Positions 1 through 7,957 of a stretch of 64,000 bases of DNA are shown in pieces; positions within the stretch are counted from its first letter, which is position 1; each line of letters opens with the position of its first letter. The DNA comes from Streptomyces olivochromogenes (GTDB taxonomy: Bacteria > Actinomycetota > Actinomycetes > Streptomycetales > Streptomycetaceae). The notes under the pieces are model-generated. The model did no database searches. It was not told where the DNA came from and worked only from the letters and a program-made list of their open reading frames with translations. The stretch covers positions 164,300 to 228,299 of the forward strand of contig NZ_JADDRL010000001.1 in the NCBI RefSeq assembly GCF_021538895.1. Reading direction: 5' to 3'. The translations under genes and the position numbers were made by a program.

Positions 1-1
1 T

Positions 2-229
2 CAAGCGGCGGCCACCCTGCGGCACGCCGTCCAGTGCCGGGACGCTCTCCTGGCTCCCCTGCCCGGGAGCGCCCGCCTTGCCAGACTCCCCGGCACGGAT
101 GTCGAACCCAACGCCGAGCGGCAGCATCTCGTCCGCGTCGCACAGCACTTGGGGCATCCGACCGTGGCCGAAGCCGTCGACCTCGCCCGTGCGGCGCAGG
201 AATCGGCTGATCTCCAGCGCCGGCGGTAG
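2..229 (+). CDS. C-terminal end of an unidentified protein, cut by window edge
   Basis: Reading frame 2 is open from the window edge to a TAG at 227-229 and encodes about 75 residues. The segment has normal Streptomyces codon bias and an amphipathic, Ala/Leu/Arg-rich helical character near its end (VAQHLGHPTVAEAVDLARAA). I do not recognise the family. The opposite-strand frame over the same bases is Arg/Cys-rich and implausible. The gene lies directly upstream of a decayed P450 tail, so it may itself be a remnant. Function cannot be assigned from the C-terminus alone. Confidence 0.4.
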   Translation, partial: QAAATLRHAVQCRDALLAPLPGSARLARLPGTDVEPNAERQHLVRVAQHLGHPTVAEAVDLARAAQESADLQRRR

Positions 230-302
230 TTCCGGGCACAACGTCGTTTGCCCATCCGTGAAATGCGTTCCGGCGCCGCGCTGGAGGCGGCCTCGCTCGT
301 TC

Positions 303-410
303 AGTGACGCCGTCGGTGCGGGCAAGCACAAGTGCCTGGGCGACCGGTTCGCCATGACCGAACTGATCACTGCCCTTGCCGCCATCCTCCGGGGCCGCCC
401 CGTCATCGTC
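303..410 (+). pseudogene. cytochrome P450 heme-binding-region fragment
   Basis: The translation contains GAGKHKCLGDRFAMTEL (from base 315), the P450 cysteine-ligand loop GxGxHxCxG followed by the start of the L helix. No I-helix, ExxR or other P450 parts precede it, and the sequence after about base 400 loses P450 character. It is therefore a relic of roughly 30 codons of a once ~400-residue monooxygenase. The open frame continues into the next gene at 597, but the true start of that gene is independent. A fused functional protein is unlikely. Confidence 0.65.
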
Positions 411-596
411 GTGCTCTCCGCCTCGCGGGAGGCCCGCCGATCCCGTAATGTCGCGGTGACGCTACGACACGATGGGCGGCGCGGCTGTCGCGTTCCTGCA
501 CGCGTGCGCGAGGCGGATCCCACGTCATCCAGCGGTCCGGCGGACGCCTGCCGACGCGGCGCGGGCGCGTCTCGGCTCGACCGATCAGGAGTGGCC

Positions 597-1055
597 ATGT
601 CAGGACAGTTCGAGGCGACGGTCGAGGTCGATCGGCCGATCGACAAGGTGTTCGTCTACCTCGCCGACGGACGCAACGATCCGGAGTTCAGCCCCCGGGT
701 ACTCAGGATCGAGCGGGTCCCGGACACCGCGACCGCCGTGGGTACGGTCTTCCGGAGCACGGTCAAGGACGCCGGGATGAAGACCGCCCGGGAGATCCGC
801 ATCACCGCTCTCGAAGCCCCCGTGAAGCTCCGGTGGGCCGAGGTGTCGAAGAACAGCGTCACGGCACGCGAGGGTGGATACGACCTGGAGTCGCTGCCCG
901 GCGGCCGGACTCGTGTCCGCATCTTCAACGTCCTGGAAGGCCACGGGCTGGGCAAGCTGCTCGTCGGCCTGGCCCTCTCCGCGGCCCGAAAGGACGCCGA
1001 CGGCTTCGGCGCCCGGATCAAGGGAGCGGCCGAGTCGGCGATCGAGCCGGGCTGA
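597..1055 (+). CDS. SRPBCC family protein (START-like fold)
   Basis: The 152-residue protein begins FEATVEVDRPIDKVFVYLAD, the usual first strand and helix of the SRPBCC/polyketide-cyclase-like fold. It ends in a long C-terminal helix after residue 125. Such proteins form a deep hydrophobic cavity and bind lipids or aromatic ligands; the ligand here is unknown. ATG 597 is chosen because AGGAG lies 6 bases upstream, although the frame is open much further 5'. It stands alone, 176 bp ahead of the malic enzyme gene. A second SRPBCC protein occurs at 37931-38380 but is of a different subtype. Confidence 0.8.
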   Translation: MSGQFEATVEVDRPIDKVFVYLADGRNDPEFSPRVLRIERVPDTATAVGTVFRSTVKDAGMKTAREIRITALEAPVKLRWAEVSKNSVTAREGGYDLESLPGGRTRVRIFNVLEGHGLGKLLVGLALSAARKDADGFGARIKGAAESAIEPG

Positions 1056-1231
1056 CGGATACGTGAGCGGCCCCGACGGAACACACGCCAAGAAAAGGCA
1101 AAACCCGCAGGTGCCGCACCATACATGCCTGAGATTCATTGATCACCTCGATTCCAGGCATTGGACGTATGCGAGCCGGGCGATCGACTCTTGCCGACAT
1201 CACGGATACCGGTAGCGACAAGGAGTCGATC

Positions 1232-2935
1232 ATGAACACCCGATGGAACGCGACCGAGGGACGTATCGAGACGACCGCGCGCGGACGTGCCGTGCTCTCC
1301 CAGCCGCGCATCAATCGGGGCACCGCCTTCACCTGCGAGGAACGGCAGACACTGGACCTGGTGGGCCTGGTGCCGCCGGCGGTGCTGACCCTGGAGCAGC
1401 AGGCGGAACGGGCGTACCAGCAGTACGCGGCGCAGCCGACCGATCTGGCCAAGAACGTGAATCTCGCGGCGCTGCACGACCGTAACCAGGTGCTCTTCTA
1501 CCGCCTCCTCGGTGACCACCTCGACGAGATGCTGCCCATCGTCTACACCCCGACCGTCGGCAGCGCGATCGAGCGCTACATCTACGAATACCGGCGCCCG
1601 GCGGGCGTGTACCTGTCGGTCGACGCCCCGCAGGAGATCGAGCGCGCGCTGAAGGCCGCCGACCTGGGTCCGAACGACGTGGACCTGATCGTCGCCACGG
1701 ACGGCGAGGCGATCCTCGGGATCGGCGACTGGGGCGTGGGCGGTATCGACATCTCGGTCGGCAAGCTCGCCGTCTACACCGCCGCGGGCGGCGTGGACCC
1801 GAACCGCACGCTGGCGGTCATGCTGGACGTCGGTACCAACCGCCAGGAACTCCTGGAGAACCCGCTCTACCTCGGCAACCGGCATCCGCGCGTGGACCGG
1901 GACACGTACGACGCCTTCATCGACGCCTACGTCACCACCGCCCGCAGCCTCTTCCCCAACGCCCTGCTGCACTGGGAGGACTTCGGCCCGGCCAACGCCC
2001 GCCGCATCCTGGACCGTTACCGCCCGAGCGAGTTCACCTTCAACGACGACATCCAGGGCACCGGCGCCGTCAACCTCGCCGCCGTACTCTCCGGCGTGCG
2101 GGCTAGCGGTGTGCCGCTGCGCGAGCATCGCGTCGTGATCTTCGGCGCGGGCACCGCCGGCATCGGCATCGCCGACCAGTTGCGCGACGCCATGGTCGCC
2201 GATGGGCTGAACGCCGAGGAGGCCACCGCCCGCATCTTCGGCGTCGACCGCTACGGCCTGCTCACCGAGGGCCAGGAGGGACTGCGCGACTTCCAGGTCC
2301 GCTACGCCCGCCCGGCCGACCAGGTCGCCGACTGGCGACGGGACGAGAAGGTGGGCGGCATCCCGCTGGCCGAGGTCGTCGAGCGGGTCCGGCCGACCGT
2401 CCTGATCGGTACCTCGGGCCAGGGCGGCGCCTTCACCGAGGACGTGGTCCGTACGATGGCCGCCCACGCCGAGCGCCCCATCATCCTGCCGATGTCCAAC
2501 CCGACCCGACTGGCCGAGGCCGTCCCCGCCGACCTGCTGGCCTGGACCGACGGCCGTGCGCTGATCGCCACCGGCAGCCCCTTCCCCGCGGTCGAGTTCG
2601 GCGGCGTCCGGTACCAGATCGGCCAGGCCAACAACGCGCTGATCTTCCCGGGCCTCGGCCTGGGCGCGATCGTCGCCCGTGCCGACCGCATCACCGACAG
2701 CATGCTGGTCGCCTCCGCGCACGCGGTCGCCGGGCAGACCGACGCCACCGCCCCCGGCGCCCCGATCCTGCCCCTCACCAACCAGCTCCGGGCGACGTCA
2801 GCCGCCGTCGCCGTGGCCGTCGCCCGCGCCGCGGCCGCCGACGGGGTCGCCCACGCTGCCGTCGACGACTCCATCGAGGACCGTGTCAGGGCCGCGATGT
2901 GGCAGCCGGTCTACCCGCCCATCAAGGCCGTGTGA
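1232..2935 (+). CDS. NAD-dependent malic enzyme
   Basis: The 567-residue protein matches the large (SfcA/MaeA-type) malic enzymes that oxidatively decarboxylate malate to pyruvate in the cytoplasm. Visible signatures are VYTPTVG (104-110), the substrate/metal segment GEAILGIGDWGVGGI (about 165-180), DIQGTG (about 273-278), the dinucleotide fold IFGAGTAGIG (about 304-313) and MSNPT near residue 420. Length fits the family. ATG 1232 is preceded by GGAG at good spacing; the upstream in-frame extension has no such site. A decayed LysR gene follows 88 bp downstream, possibly a former regulator. Confidence 0.93.
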   Translation: MNTRWNATEGRIETTARGRAVLSQPRINRGTAFTCEERQTLDLVGLVPPAVLTLEQQAERAYQQYAAQPTDLAKNVNLAALHDRNQVLFYRLLGDHLDEMLPIVYTPTVGSAIERYIYEYRRPAGVYLSVDAPQEIERALKAADLGPNDVDLIVATDGEAILGIGDWGVGGIDISVGKLAVYTAAGGVDPNRTLAVMLDVGTNRQELLENPLYLGNRHPRVDRDTYDAFIDAYVTTARSLFPNALLHWEDFGPANARRILDRYRPSEFTFNDDIQGTGAVNLAAVLSGVRASGVPLREHRVVIFGAGTAGIGIADQLRDAMVADGLNAEEATARIFGVDRYGLLTEGQEGLRDFQVRYARPADQVADWRRDEKVGGIPLAEVVERVRPTVLIGTSGQGGAFTEDVVRTMAAHAERPIILPMSNPTRLAEAVPADLLAWTDGRALIATGSPFPAVEFGGVRYQIGQANNALIFPGLGLGAIVARADRITDSMLVASAHAVAGQTDATAPGAPILPLTNQLRATSAAVAVAVARAAAADGVAHAAVDDSIEDRVRAAMWQPVYPPIKAV

Positions 2936-3023
2936 CATCCCGGGGACGCGGTGACCGCACGACGGCCGCTCGCGGCCACCTGCGGCAGATGGCACGGCGG
3001 CCGCCAGTGAAGGAATGAGGGGC

Positions 3024-3572
3024 ATGGATCTGCAGGTGCTGCGCTCCTTCCAGGCCGTGGCCGGGGGTGTGACGGTGACCGACGCTGCGGCCGACGCTCA
3101 CATCACCCAGCCCGCCCTTCCTGCACACCCTGGGCACCTGGCTCGTACCGAAGCTCGTCACCGGTTTCGGCCAGAGCTTCCCCGGCGTCCGTTTCGAACT
3201 GCACCAGTCCGACGAGAACGGCCTGGCTCAGATCCTCCTCGACGCCACCGCGGACCTGATCATCACCAGCAAGGACCCCCGCCACCCGCTCATCGCCTGG
3301 CGGTGTCTCCTGGTCGAACCCCTCTGGCTCGCGGTCCCCGCCCGCCACCGCCTCGCTCAGCGCCGACGGGTCCGGCCGGCCGAGGTGTCGGACGAGCAGT
3401 TCATCGTGCTCAAGCCCGGCTACGGCCTGCGCAGCATCACCGAGACCCTGTGCCCGACATCGGTATCGCCTGGCTGGCCTCCCGCACCCTGCCGCCGGCT
3501 CCGAAGCGGTTCATGGACCACGCGTTGCGTACGGCGGCGGAAGCAGGAGGGACGGCTATGGGAATTACCTGA
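3024..3572 (+). pseudogene. LysR-family regulator with two internal deletions
   Basis: Three LysR pieces remain in order. The first (3024 to about 3116) encodes the start of the winged helix-turn-helix and stops at ITQPAL, the middle of the recognition region. The second (about 3118-3452, a different frame) is an effector-domain start, LGTWLVPKLVTGF through LKPGYGLRSITETL. The third (about 3455-3572, back in the first frame) is the C-terminal strand-helix PDIGIAWLASRTLPP. About 60 codons of DNA-binding domain and linker and about 50 codons of effector domain are missing. The gene cannot make a functional regulator. Confidence 0.85.
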
Positions 3573-4100
3573 AGCCTTGTTTGCTCGTCCGGTCAGTCGT
3601 CTCCCCTGATGATGTTGCACTCGACGCTCGTATGCCGCGACGGCGGGGAACTGGTGTCCCGGACGGGGGAAACGCAGGTGCGGACGCCCTTGCCGCGCAA
3701 GTGATGAGCTTTCGCCCATCCGGTTTCGGGCACGCGCAGGACTTCGTTCTTCACAGTGCGCGCTGGCACGGAACTCAACTACTTTCTGTGTCGGGGACAT
3801 TCAGCCCACCGGACTCGGGACCGAGGAGCACCGAGGAATCGGTTCGTTTCCGCAGGGGCCGCTGCGGAACCAGCTGTTCAAGTGTTTCAAGCGGCTGCGC
3901 GGCAATTCCTTTCCCAGTCACCGCCGGACTGAGCGAGTACCCTCGATCGGCCAGGACTCACCACAAGTTGCTCTGCGCCTTGCGCCCTTCACCACGAATT
4001 CGGAGCGGTTGACGCGCATTCGTGTGAGCCCGCCGACGGCGGGCACTCGGGGCCGCGGCGGATCCGTCCGGACCGCCGCGGTGTGACCGGAGGTGACGAC
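3573..4100. other. 528 bp without a convincing gene
   Basis: Open frames on both strands here lack codon bias and family features. Base composition is less GC-rich than in the neighbouring genes, which fits degenerate DNA downstream of the LysR relic. I see no clear repeat or terminator. The last 15 bases carry the ribosome binding site of the hemerythrin gene. Confidence 0.5.
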
Positions 4101-4664
4101 ATGGGACACGGCGGAAATGTGATCGACGAATTGGTCACCGATCACCGGGAAGTCGAGGAGATCTTCGGCAAGATCGAGGCGTTGCCGCCCGGTGCCAAGG
4201 ATCGAAAGGTGTATGCCGACCAGGCCACGATGGAGCTGGTCCGGCACTCGGTGGCCGAGGAGGCCTACCTCTACCCGGCCGTGCGCGAACACGTGGCGGG
4301 TGGAGACGCACTGGCCGACAAGGAGATCGAGGATCACTCCAAGGCCGAGCAGATCATGAAGGACCTGGAGGGCTGCGAGGCGGACGACCCGCGGTTCGAC
4401 CTGCTGATGGGCTCGCTGATGAGCGAGGTGCGGATGCATCTGTCCGACGAGGAACAGAACCTCTTCCCGAGGTTGCGCGCGGCTTGTCCCCCCGGCGCTC
4501 TCGACGATCTGGGTGACAAGGTCCGCCGGGCGAAGAAGATCGCGCCGACCCGCCCACACCCTTCCGCCCCGGACGAGCCGCCGGCGAACAAACTGCTGGC
4601 ACCGGGTGTGGGGTTGGTCGACCGGTTGCGTGATGCGATGAGCGGCCGCGGGAAGCTCGACTGA
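4101..4664 (+). CDS. hemerythrin HHE domain protein
   Basis: The 187-residue cytoplasmic protein has the four-helix HHE layout with likely diiron ligands in DHREVEEIF (about 14-22), HSVAEEAYLYP (about 52-62), DHSKAEQIM and HLSDEEQNLFP (about 113-123). These proteins bind O2, NO or iron. The C-terminal 45 residues are Pro-rich and probably disordered. ATG 4101 has a strong GGAGGTGA five bases upstream and is preferred over an upstream GTG at 4083. It converges on the membrane protein at 4729-5097, with a shared terminator between. Confidence 0.9.
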   Translation: MGHGGNVIDELVTDHREVEEIFGKIEALPPGAKDRKVYADQATMELVRHSVAEEAYLYPAVREHVAGGDALADKEIEDHSKAEQIMKDLEGCEADDPRFDLLMGSLMSEVRMHLSDEEQNLFPRLRAACPPGALDDLGDKVRRAKKIAPTRPHPSAPDEPPANKLLAPGVGLVDRLRDAMSGRGKLD

Positions 4665-4678
4665 CGGCAGAGCGCACG

Positions 4679-4725
4679 CGAAGGAGGCGTGAGCCGGCCC
4701 AGGCGCCGGACTTTCGCCTCCTTCG
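4679..4725. terminator. bidirectional hairpin terminator
   Basis: A perfect 11-bp inverted repeat (CGAAGGAGGCG at 4679-4689, complement at 4715-4725) with a nested CCGG pairing in the loop lies between two convergent genes. No U-tract follows, as is common in Streptomyces. Confidence 0.7.
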
Positions 4726-4728
4726 GCG

Positions 4729-5097
4729 TCAGAGCTTCTCCTCCATCCGGATCGCTTTGCGCAGGTCCTCATGGGCCTGGCCCGCTTCTCCCTCCTTCTG
4801 TTCGAGCAGGGCGGCGGCGATGCTGTCGAGTTTGCGCTGGATGGCATGCTCGGCACGGCGTTCGGAGTTCTTCAGCAAGGCCAGCAGGAGGAGGTTGACC
4901 GACGTCATGACGTCACCGATGAACAACTGCCAGCCCAGCGCGAGTCCGGCGGCATGAATGGCGATGAAGGCGGCTACGAGCGCGAGGCACAGGCCGTAGA
5001 AGACCATGGAGCTGGTGAAGTTCGAGGCCTCTTCGGCCAACCGCTCGAACCAGCCCCGGCCGTTGCGTGAGCGCTCCGCCGGGTGCGGGGTGGTCAT
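4729..5097 (-). CDS. low-affinity iron permease-like membrane protein
   Basis: The 122-residue protein has two hydrophobic stretches, about 31-50 and 56-76, with the sequence LGWQLFIGDVMTSVNLLLLALLKNSERR between and after them. This resembles the low-affinity iron permease family (PF04120 type), where the SxxxN.L..LLK..E pattern is typical. A charged C-terminal coiled helix follows (EEQ/KEGEAGQAHEDLRK). The start has weak ribosome-binding sequence. Transport function is by family only. It faces the hemerythrin gene tail to tail, an interesting but possibly accidental iron-related pairing. Confidence 0.7.
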   Translation of the reverse strand: MTTPHPAERSRNGRGWFERLAEEASNFTSSMVFYGLCLALVAAFIAIHAAGLALGWQLFIGDVMTSVNLLLLALLKNSERRAEHAIQRKLDSIAAALLEQKEGEAGQAHEDLRKAIRMEEKL

Positions 5098-5544
5098 TCG
5101 ATCATCCTGTGGTGCGGGGGCGGGGCCCGGATCGTGAAGCCTCGCCGTTCCGCCGGACGGCGCCCGTCGAGCCGGTCCGGTCAGCCGGTAGACAGGGAAG
5201 GCATGGGCGATGACGGGCTGCGCCACAATGCGTACGGTGGGCGAGCTCGATCGGCTCTTCCACGAACGGCCGACTGGAGTCCCCCACGTCGGTCGACGCC
5301 GTGCGGGGCGGGCAGCGCAGTGCCATGGAAACCTCCGTGACCTCCCCACAGATGCTTCGGAATCCCTTCCCCGGTACCCCGTCGACAGCTCACGACACCC
5401 TGCACAACGTGGGGTCCACCGGGTACCCGAAGCGCGGCTACTCCTTCGCAAGGTGGTGGGCACCGTGCTCAGGACGGGCGAGGCGGCCGGTTGCGGACAC
5501 CCTGATGGCGGCCTTTGCCGACCAGCCCAGCTCCTTGCCCCCTC
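5098..5544. other. 447 bp intergenic, no supported gene
   Basis: Both flanking genes are on the minus strand. Open frames here have no recognisable domains and mixed codon usage. No strong hairpin or direct repeat stood out. It presumably holds the promoter of the 4729-5097 gene. Confidence 0.4.
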
Positions 5545-6111
5545 CTACGCCGGCGAGGCGCCGGCGCCCGGAGGTCGGCGGAGTTGGTGCAGGCAGACGA
5601 CCGAGGCTACGACGGTCCGCCGTTCGGAGGTGTCCAGGCGCGGGGCCATTTCGACGACGTACTGCTGCAGCCCGATCCACGAGTCGATGGTGCTCACCGT
5701 GACCCGGCCGAGAACCTCCGGCGTCGGGCCCCCTTCCGGATCGGTCTCCGTGAGATGCCATTCGACGGCCACGAGGCCCAGCCGCGTGAGGAGGAGTTGG
5801 CGTCCCTGCTCCGTCCGGAGGCTCAACTGCCGGGTCTTGACGAGTCCACTGGCACCGGCGGCGCCGACCTCCCGGTCCGCGGCGTCGGTGAAGCGGAACT
5901 CCACCGGCCCGAACTGCTCGATCCGGACGATGAACTCGCCGGACGTCGTCATGAGGACGCAGTACGTGTCGTCGGTGAACGTGACCCAGGCGAGCGGGGT
6001 CCCCTCCACGGTGGACACGGCCAGGGCGGGGCCCACGTATCTGCGCCACCGTGATCGCTTCGGCTGGCCCACCACGACAGATTCCAGCTCGAACAGCCCG
6101 GGTTCCGTCAT
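5545..6111 (-). CDS. hypothetical protein, beta-rich (LURP/tubby-like pattern, tentative)
   Basis: The 188-residue protein has alternating hydrophobic residues throughout, for example AWVTFTDDTYCVLMTTSGEF and RQLSLRTEQGRQLLLTR, ending EWHLTETD. This is the look of an all-beta barrel. The repeated pattern of an x-G-x turn then an aromatic strand is reminiscent of LURP-one/scramblase-related proteins, but I cannot claim membership. There is no signal peptide or membrane segment. The ATG at 6111 has GGAAG upstream. It is divergent from the lipoprotein gene at 6333. Confidence 0.7.
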   Translation of the reverse strand: MTEPGLFELESVVVGQPKRSRWRRYVGPALAVSTVEGTPLAWVTFTDDTYCVLMTTSGEFIVRIEQFGPVEFRFTDAADREVGAAGASGLVKTRQLSLRTEQGRQLLLTRLGLVAVEWHLTETDPEGGPTPEVLGRVTVSTIDSWIGLQQYVVEMAPRLDTSERRTVVASVVCLHQLRRPPGAGASPA

Positions 6112-6332
6112 CGCTCTTCCTTCCCCCGCCACGGCTTCCCCCTCGACCGAGTACGTCCACTGTGGCCGAGAACCCGCCCGACGCCCATCCCTCGGGCGGA
6201 CGTCGAGCCACAACCGCCGACGTGATCCGCGCCCTGCCACCCTTCAGTCACAGGATTGCCACAGCGCCCGGACAGTGACCTCACGGTGTGCATCATGATC
6301 CTTCAGCAGCATCAGCCGAACCTGGGGGAAAC

Positions 6333-6626
6333 ATGAAGACCCGCACAGCCGCCTGCACCGTCCTGCTCGTCCTCACCGCGGCCCTCACCGCCTGCGGCAG
6401 TGGCGGCGACTCCAAGGCCGACCCCGCCGCCTGCAAGGCCGCCATGGAGAAGCAGTTCAAGGACGCCATGGCCGCCGGTGACAAGGCCGACGCCTCCGAC
6501 CGTCCCGACTCGTGCGAGGGCGTGGACGACAAGACCGTCCAGCGGTACGCCACCGAGATCATGCAGAAGCAGATCGGCGACGCCGTGGACAAGAACCTCA
6601 AGGGCCTGGAGACGGCCCAGCCGTAG
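6333..6626 (+). CDS. small secreted lipoprotein
   Basis: The 97-residue protein starts with a signal peptide (Lys/Arg at 2-4, hydrophobic core to about residue 17) and a lipobox LTAC at 18-21, so Cys21 should be lipidated and the mature ~77-residue protein anchored outside the membrane. The mature part is Lys/Asp-rich and helical, with two further cysteines (CKAAMEKQF and DSCEG) that could form a disulfide. No enzyme motif is visible. The start ATG follows GGGGGAA. A hairpin downstream at 6636-6670 probably ends its transcript. Confidence 0.85.
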   Translation: MKTRTAACTVLLVLTAALTACGSGGDSKADPAACKAAMEKQFKDAMAAGDKADASDRPDSCEGVDDKTVQRYATEIMQKQIGDAVDKNLKGLETAQP

Positions 6627-6635
6627 CGAGGTGGT

Positions 6636-6670
6636 GGCGCCCGTGGCCGGCAACCCGCGCAACGGGCGCC
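6636..6670 (+). terminator. hairpin after lipoprotein gene
   Basis: GGCGCCCGT (6636-6644) pairs perfectly with ACGGGCGCC (6662-6670) across a 17-base loop. It lies 10 bases after the lipoprotein stop codon. Confidence 0.6.
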
Positions 6671-6717
6671 TTGACCGCCGCCTCGTCGACTGAGGTACTG
6701 AACGAGGACGAGGCGAG

Positions 6718-7065
6718 ATGATGCGAGTCACTGTGTTGGCGGTTCCCGGCTGCCCGAACACCCCGCTGGTCCGGCAGCGGATCACGGCGGCGCTGGCCGG
6801 GCGCCCCGCCGTCGTGGAGCTGGTCGAGGTCGCCGACGAGGCCGAAGCCGTGCGGCGGGGCATGACGGGCTCGCCGACCGTACTGCTTGACGGCGTGGAC
6901 CCGTTCGCCGTTCCGGGTGCCGAGCCGAGTGTGTCCTGCCGGCTCTATCGAGGCCCGAACGGCAGGCCCCTGGAGGGCGCTCCGACCGTGGACGACCTGC
7001 GGCAGGCGCTGGCGGCCGCGGGCTTGCCCGCCGGCTGTCCCAGCGACGACGTGCCGAGCGCATGA
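6718..7065 (+). CDS. thioredoxin-fold / alkylmercury-lyase-like small protein
   Basis: The 115-residue protein begins VTVLAVPGCPNTPLVRQRI, a strand followed by a single-cysteine CPNT turn and helix as in thioredoxin-like proteins. SPTVLLDGVDPF (about 59-70) is the cis-Pro strand. A second Cys-containing tail (SCRLYRG, later AGCPSDD) follows. This architecture occurs in actinobacterial proteins loosely annotated as alkylmercury lyase or thioredoxin family; no mercury genes are near. ATG 6718 or the adjacent ATG 6721 could start it. It is probably a cytoplasmic redox or metal-binding protein. Confidence 0.75.
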   Translation: MMRVTVLAVPGCPNTPLVRQRITAALAGRPAVVELVEVADEAEAVRRGMTGSPTVLLDGVDPFAVPGAEPSVSCRLYRGPNGRPLEGAPTVDDLRQALAAAGLPAGCPSDDVPSA

Positions 7066-7113
7066 CGGTGCGACCCCCTGAGGCCTCTCCCCCGGCTTTG
7101 GTGATCGTGCGGG

Positions 7114-7788
7114 TCAGTACCCGGCCCGCGCGAGCAGTCCGGTGAGGTAGACGGCCAGCGACCGGCCGAGAGCCTCGGTGAAGTCCAGGCGCAGGACGAC
7201 CAGTGAGGGGTCGGCCTCGTAGGCGGCCCTGACGGCGGGGGCCGGGTGGCTGTGCGTCCACAGAGCGCCGATGAGCACGATGACGGTGTGCGCCGCCTCG
7301 GCGGCGGCGTCCTGGTCGAGTTCGGGAAGCGCGCGACGGATCAGATCCGCAAAGCCGATGAGGCCTTCCAGGGCGGCGCGCTTGTAGCGCAGGGCGACCT
7401 CGGTGGAGACGTTGTGCTCCAGCACACCGGCCTGGGCACTGATCAAGTCGCTCAGGACGCGCTGACTCGCCAGGGAATCGGCCAGGTCGGCGGCGAAGGT
7501 CTCGGCGCGTTCCCGCGGGCCGGCTCCGGCGTCGATGCGGGTGGGCAGCCGCTCGGCGGCTTCGTCGAGCCACGTCCGGGCGGCGAGGACGAGGAGGTCG
7601 AGCAGGACCGCCTCGCGGGACTCGAAGTACCGCAGCACATTGGACTTGGCCAGGCCGACGCGGCGGCTCAGTTCGTTGAGGCTGATGGCCGAGACGGGCA
7701 TCTCGTCGAGCATCGCGGCCGCGGTGTCCAGGATCGCCTGGCGTCGGATCTCTCGCTGCTCCTGGTTGCGCGCGCGCTGGAAGGTCAT
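7114..7788 (-). CDS. TetR/AcrR transcriptional regulator
   Basis: The 224-residue protein has an N-terminal TetR DNA-binding domain, RRQAILDTAAAMLDE (about 15-29) through the recognition helix SLNELSRRVGLAKSNVLRYFESREAVL (about 36-62). An all-helical ligand domain with LDLLVLAARTWLDE and a C-terminal segment typical of the TetR_C family follows. It is divergent from the SDR gene at 7958. The shared 169-bp region holds a perfect long palindrome overlapping a promoter, so it most likely represses the SDR gene and itself. The inducer is unknown. Confidence 0.92.
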   Translation of the reverse strand: MTFQRARNQEQREIRRQAILDTAAAMLDEMPVSAISLNELSRRVGLAKSNVLRYFESREAVLLDLLVLAARTWLDEAAERLPTRIDAGAGPRERAETFAADLADSLASQRVLSDLISAQAGVLEHNVSTEVALRYKRAALEGLIGFADLIRRALPELDQDAAAEAAHTVIVLIGALWTHSHPAPAVRAAYEADPSLVVLRLDFTEALGRSLAVYLTGLLARAGY

Positions 7789-7815
7789 GCGGTCATGTTA
7801 CGCACCACCGGTCTC

Positions 7816-7869
7816 TTGACAGCAGACCTGCGGTCTCTTACGTTCGAGTCGAAAGAGACCGCAGGTCTG
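7816..7869 (+). promoter_or_regulatory. promoter with 17-bp-arm palindromic TetR operator
   Basis: TTGACA at 7816-7821 and TACGTT at 7839-7844, 17 bp apart, form a good promoter for the SDR gene. A perfect inverted repeat with 17-bp arms (7823-7839 and 7853-7869; core AGACC...GGTCT, 13-bp spacer) begins just after the -35 and covers the -10. A further half-copy GGTCTCTT lies at 7810-7817. This placement is that of a repressor operator. Confidence 0.85.
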
Positions 7870-7957
7870 TAATTGCGGCCCGCACCCCGGCACGGCGATG
7901 AAACCCCTGTGAGCGCCGCCTCACCGCCGCGCCCTACGCCCAATGAGGTTTTCGATC

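Noticed and set aside
1136..2722. Long minus-strand open frame opposite the malic enzyme gene
   Set aside because: It is Gly/Val/Asp/Arg-rich with no domain, as expected for the antisense of high-GC coding DNA.
3593..3778. Sixty-one-codon minus-strand frame in the gap after the LysR relic
   Set aside because: No ribosome binding site, no family resemblance and ordinary chance length.
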